From: Pseudomonadota bacterium
Lineage (GTDB): Bacteria > Pseudomonadota > Gammaproteobacteria > Steroidobacterales > Steroidobacteraceae
Reading direction: 5' to 3'
Length of the DNA: 49,123 bases
Assembly (NCBI GenBank): GCA_021790795.1
Contig: JAJYFU010000011.1
Location: 1-49,123 of the forward strand
In this document: positions 23,658 to 31,470 of the stretch, one piece after another
Numbering within the stretch: position 1 is the stretch's first letter
Layout: every line of letters begins with the position of its first letter
Program-made: the position numbers and the translations under genes
Notes under the pieces: model-generated
What the model was told of the DNA's origin: nothing
The model's input: the letters and a program-made list of their open reading frames with translations, nothing else
Database searches by the model: none

Positions 23658-24521
23658 GTGGCGCGTTCCCCGATACGACTTTCCGCGGCGCCGCCGCCGA
23701 TCCGGCTGGAGCTGAGCGGCCCGCGGCTCGCCGACGGCCTGGCTCGGCTGGCCGTGAGCTGCGAGGCGAGCGGTGGAGTCGAGCAGTATGTCCGGGCCCT
23801 CGAACTGAAGAGCGACTTGTTCCGCAGCGTCCTCGGCGAGGATGGCGCGGCTGCCGCCGGACTCGAGCCGGAAACGCTGCGGATTCTGCTGCCGTTCATG
23901 CCGACCGTGCGCAGACGGATCGCGCCCTGGATGGAACGTCCGGCCTTCGACGGACTGAAGGCGGATATCGGCCGGCTGCTGGACGCTCTGCGGGACAACA
24001 GCCGTGTCGATGAGGGGCTCGCGGCGTTCGGGGATGGGTTCTGCGCGGCCGAGCGCCCTCGGTGGGTGCGGGATCTGGGCGCGGAACTGCTCCACCAGCT
24101 GGCGCCGGAGCGTTTCCCGATGATGACCCGATGGGTCTGGGACCGCGCGGCGAATACCGGAGTGTTGCGCGAGATCTGGTTCGGCGGCGAAGACGGCGCG
24201 CATATCGACGTGCCGGACAGCTGCGCGGCGTTTCTGACGCTGCGCGAGGAACTCAGCGGCTTTCTCGCCAGCAAAGGCGTGTTCCGCGACGTCATCCGCT
24301 ACGTCGATCTTCTGTGCGCACAGATCTACGCCCAATACATCTGTGCCCAGGGTGGCAGCTACTTGCGCGTGGATTTCAGCGCCGAGGAAGATCCCTCGCA
24401 ATATACCCGGCGGCTGCTCGGCCTCGATGCCGTCGGGAGCGGCATCCACCTGTCGCATTGCGACGGCGCGCTCGGCGATAACGCCGCACGGCGAAGCGAA
24501 CCGGCTCGAACGCCGGATTGA
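23658..24521 (+). CDS. Unknown protein encoded between hdrA and hdrC2 (sHdr 'hyp')
   Basis: A 287-residue soluble protein in the conserved hyp slot of hdrC1B1A-hyp-hdrC2B2 clusters. I do not recognise a domain. It is mainly helical and lacks a Cys-cluster motif, signal peptide or membrane segment. It is rich in Arg/Leu, with notable stretches VRDLGAELLHQLAPERFPMMTRWVW and ICAQGGSYLRVDFSAEEDPSQYTRRLLGLDAVGSG. The latter segment, with conserved aromatic and acidic residues, is the best candidate for an interaction or active surface. It begins with GTG at 23658 after a GAAGG, nine bases from hdrA, and ends six bases before hdrC2. Its position implies a role in the complex. Confidence 0.85.
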   Translation: MARSPIRLSAAPPPIRLELSGPRLADGLARLAVSCEASGGVEQYVRALELKSDLFRSVLGEDGAAAAGLEPETLRILLPFMPTVRRRIAPWMERPAFDGLKADIGRLLDALRDNSRVDEGLAAFGDGFCAAERPRWVRDLGAELLHQLAPERFPMMTRWVWDRAANTGVLREIWFGGEDGAHIDVPDSCAAFLTLREELSGFLASKGVFRDVIRYVDLLCAQIYAQYICAQGGSYLRVDFSAEEDPSQYTRRLLGLDAVGSGIHLSHCDGALGDNAARRSEPARTPD

Positions 24522-24527
24522 GCCCAC

Positions 24528-25307
24528 ATGCCCATTCATGAACAATCGCTCATCCGCCCGGAAGATCTGCGCACGCACGATCAGCTGGTGGTCGACGGTG
24601 TCGACGTATCCGGCCATTGGAGCACTTTTATCCAGTCGCGCGTGGTGTCCGACTACAACGAGGAGCTGCAGGAGCAGATCGCCTCGCTTCCCGGCGGCGA
24701 GTACATTCACCGCTGCTGGCAGTGCGGCTCGTGCACGAACGCCTGCACCGTCAATGCGGTCAATCCGGACTTCAACCCGCGCTTCTGGATCTATCTGGTG
24801 CGCATGGGGCTCGAGTCGGAGCTGCTGCGGGACAAGGAGATCATCTGGCAGTGCGTGTCGTGCAACAAATGCACCTATGCCTGTCCCCGCGATGTGTTTC
24901 CGGAGGGCGTGATGAAGGCGCTCAGCCACTGGCTCGAGCTCAAGGGCCACACGCGCAAGTCCCCCTCGACGGTATTCGACGAGGAGTTCACCGAACAGAT
25001 CATCCGGCGCGGCCGGATCGAGGAGGGGCGCCTCATGAGGCGGTTCTTCGCCCGCACCGGACAGAGGCTCAGGCAGGATTGGCTCGTGGAGATGGCGAGG
25101 CGCCTGCTGCGGCATCTGCCTGTGGGCCTGTTGACACGGATGGGTCTGTCGAGTCTGCGCGCGCCGCGAGCGCGGGGCTGGGCTGGCGCGCGCGACGCCC
25201 TGAGCGAATACGTGCACGAGCAGAACGCCGGGCACCGTCGCGCGCTGGGCTTGGCCGATTTGATCGAGACCGCGCGTCAGGATGCTTCCGGCGCATCGGG
25301 CGGTTAG
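24528..25307 (+). CDS. hdrC2: sHdrC2: second HdrC-type iron-sulfur subunit
   Basis: A 259-residue electron-transfer subunit with two [4Fe-4S] sites: Cys63, 66, 69, 73 in CWQCGSCTNACT and Cys109, 112, 115, 119 in CVSCNKCTYACP. In the first site the usual Pro after the fourth Cys is Thr. Both are preceded by a ~60-residue N-terminal extension (IRPEDLRTHDQLVVDGVDV...). The C-terminal ~100 residues are Arg-rich and possibly membrane-associating (LLRHLPVGLLTRMGLSSL). It pairs with HdrB2 next door and presumably links the complex to its electron acceptor. Confidence 0.95.
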   Translation: MPIHEQSLIRPEDLRTHDQLVVDGVDVSGHWSTFIQSRVVSDYNEELQEQIASLPGGEYIHRCWQCGSCTNACTVNAVNPDFNPRFWIYLVRMGLESELLRDKEIIWQCVSCNKCTYACPRDVFPEGVMKALSHWLELKGHTRKSPSTVFDEEFTEQIIRRGRIEEGRLMRRFFARTGQRLRQDWLVEMARRLLRHLPVGLLTRMGLSSLRAPRARGWAGARDALSEYVHEQNAGHRRALGLADLIETARQDASGASGG

Positions 25308-25318
25308 GAGGCGCAGCC

Positions 25319-26257
25319 ATGTCCGAGAACAAAGCCGATAAATACCGCCGCGTCGCCTATTATCCCGGTTGCGCGCTCGAGGGCACGGGACATGCCTACA
25401 ACCGCTCGACCCGGCAACTGGGCAAGGCGCTGGGCCTGGATCTGGTCGAGGTTCCCGACTGGAACTGCTGCGGTGCGATGGAGGCGAAGAACGTCGACCC
25501 GAAGGTTCAGACCTACCTTTCGGCACGGGTCCTGTCGCTGACCGCCAACCGGCTGGGCATGGACGTGGTCATGGCGCCGTGCAACGGCTGCTACCACAAC
25601 CTCAAGAAGGCCGAGCATGACCTTGCGAACGATCCCGGCAGCGCCGAAGTGGTCGAGCGCCTGGCGCGCAAAGCGGGCGATCCGGCCTATCGGCCGGGAG
25701 ACGTCGAGACCGTGCACGCACTGGAGTGGCTCAAGGCCGCGATAGGCGAAGACGAGTTGAGACGCAGAATGCGCGGCGGACTGAAGGGTCTGAAGGTCGC
25801 CAATTACTACGGCTGCATGTATACGCGGCCGAGGCATATCTTTCCGGAGAAGGACTCGGGGCCGGGAAGCGAATCAACCGCCAAGCCTCACTTCATGGAC
25901 GATCTGCTCGCGGCCGCCGGCGCCGAGAATGTCGAGTTTCCGCTGAAAACCGCCTGTTGCGGCGGCGCGCATACCCTCTCGGACAGCGACATGTCGACGC
26001 GGCTGGTGCTGAACATCCTGCAAGCCGCCGAGGCCGCCGGAGCCGAGGTGATCGCCACGGAGTGCCCGACCTGCCATTCGGGGCTCGAGCTGCACCAGGT
26101 GCGGGCGGAGAAGAAACTCGGCGTGCGGACCGGCGTCAAGATCATCTATTTCACGCAGCTCCTGGGGCTCGCGCTCGGTCTGTCGCCGCGCAAGGTGGGT
26201 CTGCAGGAGAACGTATCGGACGCGCGCGAGGTGCTGGCCGCCCGGGGTGTGACATGA
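25319..26257 (+). CDS. hdrB2: sHdrB2: canonical CCG-domain subunit
   Basis: A 312-residue HdrB protein with two full CCG motifs: Cys18-X31-Cys50Cys51-X36-Cys88-X2-Cys91, and Cys166-X46-Cys213Cys214-X34-Cys249-X2-Cys252. These bind the paired non-cubane [4Fe-4S] clusters of HdrB. In contrast to HdrB1, nothing is missing, so HdrB2 is the subunit expected to perform disulfide chemistry, plausibly with the lipoyl group of LbpA. AGGAGG lies seven bases upstream of the ATG. It overlaps the next gene by four bases. Confidence 0.95.
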   Translation: MSENKADKYRRVAYYPGCALEGTGHAYNRSTRQLGKALGLDLVEVPDWNCCGAMEAKNVDPKVQTYLSARVLSLTANRLGMDVVMAPCNGCYHNLKKAEHDLANDPGSAEVVERLARKAGDPAYRPGDVETVHALEWLKAAIGEDELRRRMRGGLKGLKVANYYGCMYTRPRHIFPEKDSGPGSESTAKPHFMDDLLAAAGAENVEFPLKTACCGGAHTLSDSDMSTRLVLNILQAAEAAGAEVIATECPTCHSGLELHQVRAEKKLGVRTGVKIIYFTQLLGLALGLSPRKVGLQENVSDAREVLAARGVT

Positions 26258-26670
26258 GGAGTCTGGCACAGATCGAGCGGTGCCTGGCGCAATTGCTGGA
26301 GAAGGGACCGCAGGCCGGCGATGCCGGCACGGTGCTCGACTTGGCGGAGGAGGTGCTCGAGCACTGGATATCCGCCCGGGGCGGGCGGCCCACGGGCGGG
26401 CGCCGCGAGGGATTCCGGCTGCTCGCGCTGCATCATCAGGGCGCGCGCGGCGAGCCGAGCTTCAATGCCTGCCGCGAGAGCTGCCGCGAGCTGGTCTATC
26501 ATTACAATCTGCTAACATTGGAGCCGGGCGATGCCCGCGGCGGTGCCCGGGCGCTGATGATGGCGCGGCTGGCGAACCATCTGTACCTGTTCGTCGCCGG
26601 TAAATTACAAATGGAGCGCCTCGGGGAGTTCTGCTGCGCATCGCGTCCGCTGCGCACTGCGGCGGAGTGA
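26254..26670 (+). CDS. Small unknown protein between hdrB2 and lbpA
   Basis: A 138-residue protein whose ATG overlaps the hdrB2 stop. I do not recognise a family. It is predicted helical and cytoplasmic, with no signal peptide. Five Cys stand out: Cys10, Cys73, Cys77 (CRESC) and the CC pair near the C-terminus in GEFCCAS. The pattern could be redox-active or metal-binding but fits no named motif. It lies 28 bases before lbpA. Tight coupling implies a role in the HdrB2/LbpA step, which is inference. Confidence 0.82.
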   Translation: MRSLAQIERCLAQLLEKGPQAGDAGTVLDLAEEVLEHWISARGGRPTGGRREGFRLLALHHQGARGEPSFNACRESCRELVYHYNLLTLEPGDARGGARALMMARLANHLYLFVAGKLQMERLGEFCCASRPLRTAAE

Positions 26671-26698
26671 GTGCGAGGTTGAAAAGAGGGGATTCGAT

Positions 26699-27142
26699 AT
26701 GGCCAAGGTGCGCGGGTGCAATCTGCCGGACAACTTGCTGTACGACGTGCCGAACCACATCTGGTACCAGGAACTCGACGACGGCAGCGTCAAGGTGGGC
26801 ATGACCGCCGTTGCGACGGCGATGGCCGGGCGGCTGGTGGCCTATACGCCCAAGGCCGTCGGCAAGGAGGTCAAGGCCGGCAAGTCCTGCGCGACCGTGG
26901 AGTCGGGCAAGTGGGTGGGGCCGGCGAAGCTGGCTTGCGCCGGCACCGTGGCCACGGTCAACGAGGCGATGGTGGCCACCCCTGCGATTGCCAACGAGGA
27001 TCCTTATGAGAAGGGCTGGCTGCTGGTGATCAAGCCGCTCGATTGGGGCACGGTCAGGCCGACGCTGGTGGCGGGAGTCGACGTCGCGGGTCCCTACGAG
27101 GCGAAGATGACCGCCGATGGCTTTGCGGGGTGCGGCGGATGA
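26699..27142 (+). CDS. lbpA: LbpA: lipoate-binding sulfur carrier protein (GcvH-like)
   Basis: A 147-residue protein of the GcvH/lipoyl-domain fold that serves the sHdr complex as a sulfur carrier through its lipoyl arm. The modified lysine is Lys71 in ATVESGKWVGPAK, the position of the GcvH lipoyl-lysine. The N-terminal CNLPDNLLYDVPNHIWYQEL and the DPYEKGWLLVIKP segment match LbpA rather than glycine-cleavage H protein. AGAGGGG precedes the ATG. It is flanked by hdrB2 and by the regulator, with the lipoate genes on both sides of the operon. Confidence 0.95.
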   Translation: MAKVRGCNLPDNLLYDVPNHIWYQELDDGSVKVGMTAVATAMAGRLVAYTPKAVGKEVKAGKSCATVESGKWVGPAKLACAGTVATVNEAMVATPAIANEDPYEKGWLLVIKPLDWGTVRPTLVAGVDVAGPYEAKMTADGFAGCGG

Positions 27143-27501
27143 CGGGGCGAGCCAGATCCGCGCCGGTCGCCGCGAAGCTCGCGGGTACGTTGCGCCCCCG
27201 GGAGTTGACCGAGTTGCAGGCCAACGCGGAACGGGCCAGCGATGTGCTCAAGGTCATCGCCAACGGGGTGCGGCTGCTGCTGGTGTGTCAGCTGGCCGAG
27301 GGCGCGAAGTCGGTGAACCAGCTGCAGTCGAGCGTCGGCGTCAGCCAGTCGGCGGTGTCGCAGCATCTTTCGCTGCTGCGCGACCATCACGTCGTCGAGG
27401 CGCATCGCCGCGGCCAGTCGGTCTACTACGTTCTGGCGAGCAAGGAGGTGGCCGCGCTGATGAAGACACTGCACGAACAGTTCTGCCCCAAGCGCCGCTG
27501 A
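27139..27501 (+). CDS. ArsR/SmtB-family repressor, sHdrR-like
   Basis: A 120-residue winged-helix regulator with the ArsR recognition helix SVGVSQSAVSQHLSLLRDHH and wing AHRRGQSVYYVLAS. It has exactly two Cys, Cys50 (LLLVCQLAEG) and Cys116 (HEQFCPKRR). As I recall, these are the two positions that sense sulfur by disulfide or polysulfide bridging in the Hyphomicrobium repressor sHdrR. It probably represses this operon until reduced sulfur is present. The ATG at 27139 overlaps the lbpA stop by four bases. The metal-binding pattern of classical ArsR (CxCxxC) is absent. Confidence 0.92.
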   Translation: MTGRARSAPVAAKLAGTLRPRELTELQANAERASDVLKVIANGVRLLLVCQLAEGAKSVNQLQSSVGVSQSAVSQHLSLLRDHHVVEAHRRGQSVYYVLASKEVAALMKTLHEQFCPKRR

Positions 27502-27519
27502 GCGGGCGCGAGACCCTCA

Positions 27520-28668
27520 ATGTTTCCCGCCGGGGCGTCCCCGAGGGTGGATCGAGCCGCGGACGCACAGCCTGAGGAGCGGCCGGATCTGCTGGTCGTG
27601 GGACTCGGTCCGGCGGGCGCCAGCGCCGCCGCCGCCGCGGCGTCCGCGGGTTGTCGAGTGCTCGCGGTGGACCGGCGCCGGCGCATCGGTGAGCCGGTCC
27701 AATGCGCCGAGTTCGTGTCGAGCGCATTCAGCATGGAGGAGTTTTCCTGGGAGGGGATCGCGACGCAGCGGATCGTGCGCATGGTCACGGCGGTGCAGGA
27801 GGAGCGGCCGCGGGTGAGCGAGGACTTTCGGGGCCGCATGATCTGCCGCAGCGCGTTCGATCAGGCGCTGGCGCGCCGGGCTGCGGCCGCAGGGGCGCAT
27901 ATCCGACTCGGCGTGGCGGTCTGCGAGGTCCGCGCCGATGGGGGTGTGCGCCTCTCGAGCGGCGCGCTCATCCGCCCGCGCGCGTTGGTCGGTGCCGACG
28001 GACCCCGGTCGCGGGTGGGTGCGGCGATCGGCCAATCGAATCGTCAGCTCGTGGCGGCCCGGCAGTTTACCGTGGGCCTGCGCCAACCCTACGAGGCCAC
28101 GGACATCTTTCTCAGTCCCGCCTATCCAGGCGGGTATGCGTGGCTGTTCCCCAAGGGAAGCGCTGCGAATCTCGGGGTCGGCGTCGATTTTCACCGCCGT
28201 GATCGCCTCAAGCCGCTGTTGTGGGATCTGCACGCCCGTCTGGCCGCGAATGCGAGAGTGCAGGCGGCGCCTCCGTCGTCGACGACGGGGGGGTTGATCC
28301 CGGTTGGCGGTCGCCTGCGCGCCATCGGAGCGCTCGGCGCCGTCGCCGCGGTGTTGGCCGGCGATGCAGCCGGTCTGACCCATCCCGTGACGGGCGCCGG
28401 CATCGAGGCCGCGGTGTATTCCGGAGTCTTGGCCGGGCGAGCGGTCGCGAGCTGGCTCGCCGGGCACTGCAACGCACTGCGGGAGTACGAGAACGACCTG
28501 TCGGATCTGTACGATCCTGCATACGCGCGCGCGTTGCGGCGTCGGCGCGAGCTGCTCCGCGGGGGAGGCCCCGCCGCTGAAGCGTTGTGGCGTGGTTGGA
28601 TCGCGTCGCCGGAATACTGGGCGGATGCCGCTGGCCCGTCTCCAGACGCTGCGGCCCCGCCCGCGTAA
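27520..28668 (+). CDS. lipT: LipT: geranylgeranyl-reductase-like flavoprotein of lipoate assembly
   Basis: A 382-residue FAD-dependent oxidoreductase of the geranylgeranyl-reductase family, LipT in the sLpl lipoate pathway. FAD-binding DLLVVGLGPAGASAAAAAA lies near residue 24, the second flavin motif LVGADGPRSRVG near 160, and the third LAGDAAGLTHPVTGAGI near 285. It is thought to supply electrons to the radical SAM pair LipS1/LipS2; that role is inferred from family and linkage. It ends the operon, 18 bases after the regulator. Confidence 0.9.
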   Translation: MFPAGASPRVDRAADAQPEERPDLLVVGLGPAGASAAAAAASAGCRVLAVDRRRRIGEPVQCAEFVSSAFSMEEFSWEGIATQRIVRMVTAVQEERPRVSEDFRGRMICRSAFDQALARRAAAAGAHIRLGVAVCEVRADGGVRLSSGALIRPRALVGADGPRSRVGAAIGQSNRQLVAARQFTVGLRQPYEATDIFLSPAYPGGYAWLFPKGSAANLGVGVDFHRRDRLKPLLWDLHARLAANARVQAAPPSSTTGGLIPVGGRLRAIGALGAVAAVLAGDAAGLTHPVTGAGIEAAVYSGVLAGRAVASWLAGHCNALREYENDLSDLYDPAYARALRRRRELLRGGGPAAEALWRGWIASPEYWADAAGPSPDAAAPPA

Positions 28669-28931
28669 TTCCTGATGGCGCAGGGCCGCGGCGGCTCGCT
28701 CGCTCCGTGCGCGCGGCCTGAGGAGCGGCCGGACCTGCCGGGCGCGGCGCCGGGGCGGCAAGATTCGGCCGCCGCTGCGGCACGCTGTTGCCGCGACCGC
28801 GGGCGAGTGCTGATTTGCGGACATGAGGTTCAAGTCACTCGGCTTCGGGCCGCTAGCACACCGGTGGGGCGATCGAACCCCAGAAGGTTCGATGGCTCGG
28901 AAGCGGATCAACGCGGAGGCGAGTGACGCAG
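28669..28931. other. Intergenic stretch after lipT with a partial lipT echo
   Basis: No convincing gene. From about 28712 the sequence repeats the start of lipT: a 16-base GCCTGAGGAGCGGCCGGA-type match to 27569-27588, then weaker similarity including a run of Ala codons and CGAGTGCT. It may be an eroded partial duplication. A hairpin follows at 28872-28893. Confidence 0.45.
28872..28893. repeat. Perfect 8-bp inverted repeat (hairpin or operator)
   Basis: ATCGAACC (28872-28879) and GGTTCGAT (28886-28893) flank the loop CCAGAA. No T-run follows on either strand, so it is not a classical terminator. It lies 38 bases before the small ORF at 28932 and could be an operator or the 3' end of the sHdr message. 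Confidence 0.45.
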
Positions 28932-29147
28932 ATGCTCGGAACAGTCAGAAAAGTCGAGATCACCCTCGAGGATACGGGGATCGTGGAATCGCGCCTGGCA
29001 ACGCGCAAGCGCGTTCCCAAGGTCCCGAAAGAGGTTCGCCGCGCCGGCGCCGACGCCATCTCCTTGTACAGCGACTTCCGCACGCGCCAGCGCAGCGTTC
29101 CCGGCGCCGAGTTCGCCGTCGAGCACATCGAGCTGGGAACCTCTTGA
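28932..29147 (+). CDS. Small hypothetical protein
   Basis: A 71-residue reading frame with no recognised family. It is basic in the middle (TRKRVPKVPKEVRRAGADA) with strand-like ends (TVRKVEITLEDTGIVES and FAVEHIELGTS). GGAGG precedes it, but at 12 bases from this ATG and 3 bases from an upstream GTG at 28923, so the start is uncertain. Composition and the good translated pattern suggest a real gene. It is isolated from the sHdr operon by 260 bases. No function can be assigned. Confidence 0.45.
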   Translation: MLGTVRKVEITLEDTGIVESRLATRKRVPKVPKEVRRAGADAISLYSDFRTRQRSVPGAEFAVEHIELGTS

Positions 29148-29203
29148 GCGCTCACGCCGGTTGAGCGCGGCAGAGCGCGGAGGATTGCCTCGCCGATCCG
29201 CGC

Positions 29204-29950
29204 TCAGGTCGTCCGCGCGCCCGGACTTGTCCGGCTCGCTGCCACCAGCAGGACGATGACCAGACTGATGAGGATCAGGTTGTAGACGACATGGACTCTG
29301 GTGGAGTCGAGCACGCTCTGGTAGCGAGAGCGGCTCTCGCGCCAGCGGCTCAGATACACTTGGCTGAACCCGAAGCCCCCGACACCGAGCCCGATGGCCG
29401 CGCCGAGCGGAATGCCCATGATGAGATGGGCGAGACCGAACAGCAGCGAGCGCCAGAGGCGGCTGCCCAGGTGCCGCCGCTCGTCTCCGCGCCTGAACAT
29501 GCGTTCCTCGCGCAACGCGAAACCGCACAGGCACAGCAGCAGCGCAACGACGATCAGCGCCGGCAGCACGACGCGCGACAGGAGCGAGGCCGCTCCGGTG
29601 GCTTGGCCGAGGATCACGCTGCCGTTTCCTCCGAGGGAGTCCCACCATCCCCACCGGAGGAAGGTGTGCGGAATCAGCAGCGCGATGACCGCGCTCAGCG
29701 CCGCCGCCAGGACCAGTAGCGCCTGCAGGAAGTGTCGCGGCCGGATGCCCCGAAGCAATACGAGCTGCCGGGGATTGCGCAGCGATTGGCCCACCAACGA
29801 CCACACGTAGACTAGAACGACGCACTGCACGGCGTACGTTGCGACTTCGCGCCCCAGCGCGGCGTCGAGGGATCCGAAAAGAACAAACGCCCCGGCCGTG
29901 ATCGCCAGAATTCGCAATATGAAATTGAGCGAAGAGATTCTGCTACGCAT
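29204..29950 (-). CDS. CPBP-family intramembrane metalloprotease-like protein
   Basis: A ~248-residue membrane protein with six or more hydrophobic segments. It carries the CPBP/Abi motif set: motif 1 EERMFR in FALREERMFRRG (EExxxR), motif 2 FGLAHLIMG (FxxxH), and motif 3 VHVVYNLI (HxxxN). These residues form the glutamate-type intramembrane protease site. Bacterial members include bacteriocin-immunity and regulatory proteases; the substrate here is unknown. ATG at 29950 was chosen over a TTG 18 bases upstream. It is a lone gene facing the sHdr operon. Confidence 0.78.
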   Translation of the reverse strand: MRSRISSLNFILRILAITAGAFVLFGSLDAALGREVATYAVQCVVLVYVWSLVGQSLRNPRQLVLLRGIRPRHFLQALLVLAAALSAVIALLIPHTFLRWGWWDSLGGNGSVILGQATGAASLLSRVVLPALIVVALLLCLCGFALREERMFRRGDERRHLGSRLWRSLLFGLAHLIMGIPLGAAIGLGVGGFGFSQVYLSRWRESRSRYQSVLDSTRVHVVYNLILISLVIVLLVAASRTSPGARTT

Positions 29951-30126
29951 AGGGCGAGGGCGCGACAATCAGCCGGGGCGGGCTCACTCAGGCCTCAAGC
30001 GCCGGATTTCGTTGCGTTTTCAGGCGGTGCCGTCTCCTGGGACGCCGGGTCGCACGGCGCTTCTCGCCGCAGTCTGGGCAAGAGGGTAAACTGTCTTTCT
30101 TTTTACAACAAGTTGAGGGGCGGTAG

Positions 30127-31248
30127 ATGCCGAATGATCAGGCGACAGTGACTTCCACTGGCCGGGTGGGAACGGGGGATCTCAGGCGCTCGGCCGCGAA
30201 TCCGGATTATTGGTATCCGCTCGCATGGTCCGATGAGGTGCGTCCGGGCCGGATCATCGGACGCCATTTCGCCGGCGAGCCGATCGCGTTGTATCGCGGC
30301 GCGAGCGGCAAGGTCTTCGCGCTCGAGGACCGCTGCGCGCACCGCCAGGTTCCTCTGCACCTGGGCGTCGTGCGCGGCGATCAGCTGAAGTGTCACTATC
30401 ACGGGTGGGCATACGACTGCACCGGGAAATGTGTGGACGTGCCGTACCTCGGCAAGGAGCGCAGGCCCAACGGCGTGCACAGCTACCCGGTCCGCGAGAT
30501 GGACGGCTTGATTCTGGTGTTCCCCGGCAATCCGGCGCTGGCGCAGGAGCGGTGGCCCGCGGCGCTCGGCGCGGCGGGCCATAAAGGATACAAGACCCGT
30601 CGGCTCAATCGAGAGGTGAACTGCCACTACACGTTCATGCACGAGAACCTGTTCGACATGAATCATCAGTTCCTGCACCGCAAGCAGATGGGCTCGATCC
30701 GCGCCAGCTGCCTGGGTCGGCAGCACGGGGAGGACTGGGCGCAAGTCGAATACAGCTTCAGCCGCACCGAGGGTACGCCGAGCGTGGGCGAACAGGTGAT
30801 CGTCAACATGATGCGCAAGCGCAGCGAAGAGCGAGAGGACTTTCGCGACCACATGCGCATCCGTACCGACTACCCCTGCCAGAGCCTGAAGGTCTGGGTC
30901 GGGCGCGATATCCATGAGACGCAGGACCCGGTTTTGGACGTGTGGCTGTGCTACACGCCGATCGATGCCGAGCACCGCACGAACCGCACCTTCGGCTTTC
31001 TGTCCGTGAAGAAGCCGCCGGTGCCGGGCCTGATCCATTTGGTCTGGCCGTTCGTCACGTGGTTTACCGAGCGGATCTTTCTGGAGGACAAGGAAATCGT
31101 GGAATACGAGCAGCGCGCGCACGATGCGCAGGGCGCCGACTGGAACAACGAGGTGTTTCCGCCGCTGCGGGATCTGCGGGAAGTTCTTGCCCGGTGCGGC
31201 GTGCCGCTTGTAGGGGGGCGTGCATGGCGGCGAGCCGAGCTGTCGTGA
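30127..31248 (+). CDS. Rieske non-haem iron oxygenase, alpha subunit type
   Basis: A 373-residue oxygenase. Residues 28-135 hold the Rieske [2Fe-2S] domain with Cys70-x-His72 (DRCAHRQVPL) and Cys89-x2-His92 (KCHYHGWAY). The catalytic domain follows with mononuclear-iron ligands in ENLFDMNHQFLH (Asn174, Asp177, His180, His184). The enzyme would hydroxylate or demethylate an organic substrate using electrons from an unlinked reductase; no reductase is nearby. The likely promoter is the AT-rich segment 30085-30110, and GAGGGG precedes the ATG. Substrate not predictable. Confidence 0.9.
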   Translation: MPNDQATVTSTGRVGTGDLRRSAANPDYWYPLAWSDEVRPGRIIGRHFAGEPIALYRGASGKVFALEDRCAHRQVPLHLGVVRGDQLKCHYHGWAYDCTGKCVDVPYLGKERRPNGVHSYPVREMDGLILVFPGNPALAQERWPAALGAAGHKGYKTRRLNREVNCHYTFMHENLFDMNHQFLHRKQMGSIRASCLGRQHGEDWAQVEYSFSRTEGTPSVGEQVIVNMMRKRSEEREDFRDHMRIRTDYPCQSLKVWVGRDIHETQDPVLDVWLCYTPIDAEHRTNRTFGFLSVKKPPVPGLIHLVWPFVTWFTERIFLEDKEIVEYEQRAHDAQGADWNNEVFPPLRDLREVLARCGVPLVGGRAWRRAELS

Positions 31249-31470
31249 GCCGCATCCTGGCCGGCTGTGGGGCCCGCCGGTACGGCCCACCGTCTGCGGC
31301 GTGCATTCCGCGACCGCCGTGGAACCCCGTCTCCGGTGTCCGACAACGGCAGTATTCTAGAGCTTGACGGTAAGACACCGATGTCTGGAAGGCCCGACGT
31401 CCGAACGATGGCGAAGCCCTGGCGACGGTGATAGGGTCGGCGCTCCGATCTTTACGACGAGGAGCGTCAC

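Noticed and set aside
22131-25526. 1131-codon minus-strand open frame opposite the hdr genes
   Set aside because: It mirrors hdrB1-hdrB2 and has shadow composition (Arg, Ala, His rich). The plus-strand genes carry clear cluster motifs.
28850-28900. Possible tRNA or tRNA fragment (GGTTCGAT and GGGGTTCGATCGCCCC on the minus strand)
   Set aside because: No D-arm, anticodon stem or acceptor pairing can be drawn, and the T-loop would have eight bases. It is better read as a simple inverted repeat.
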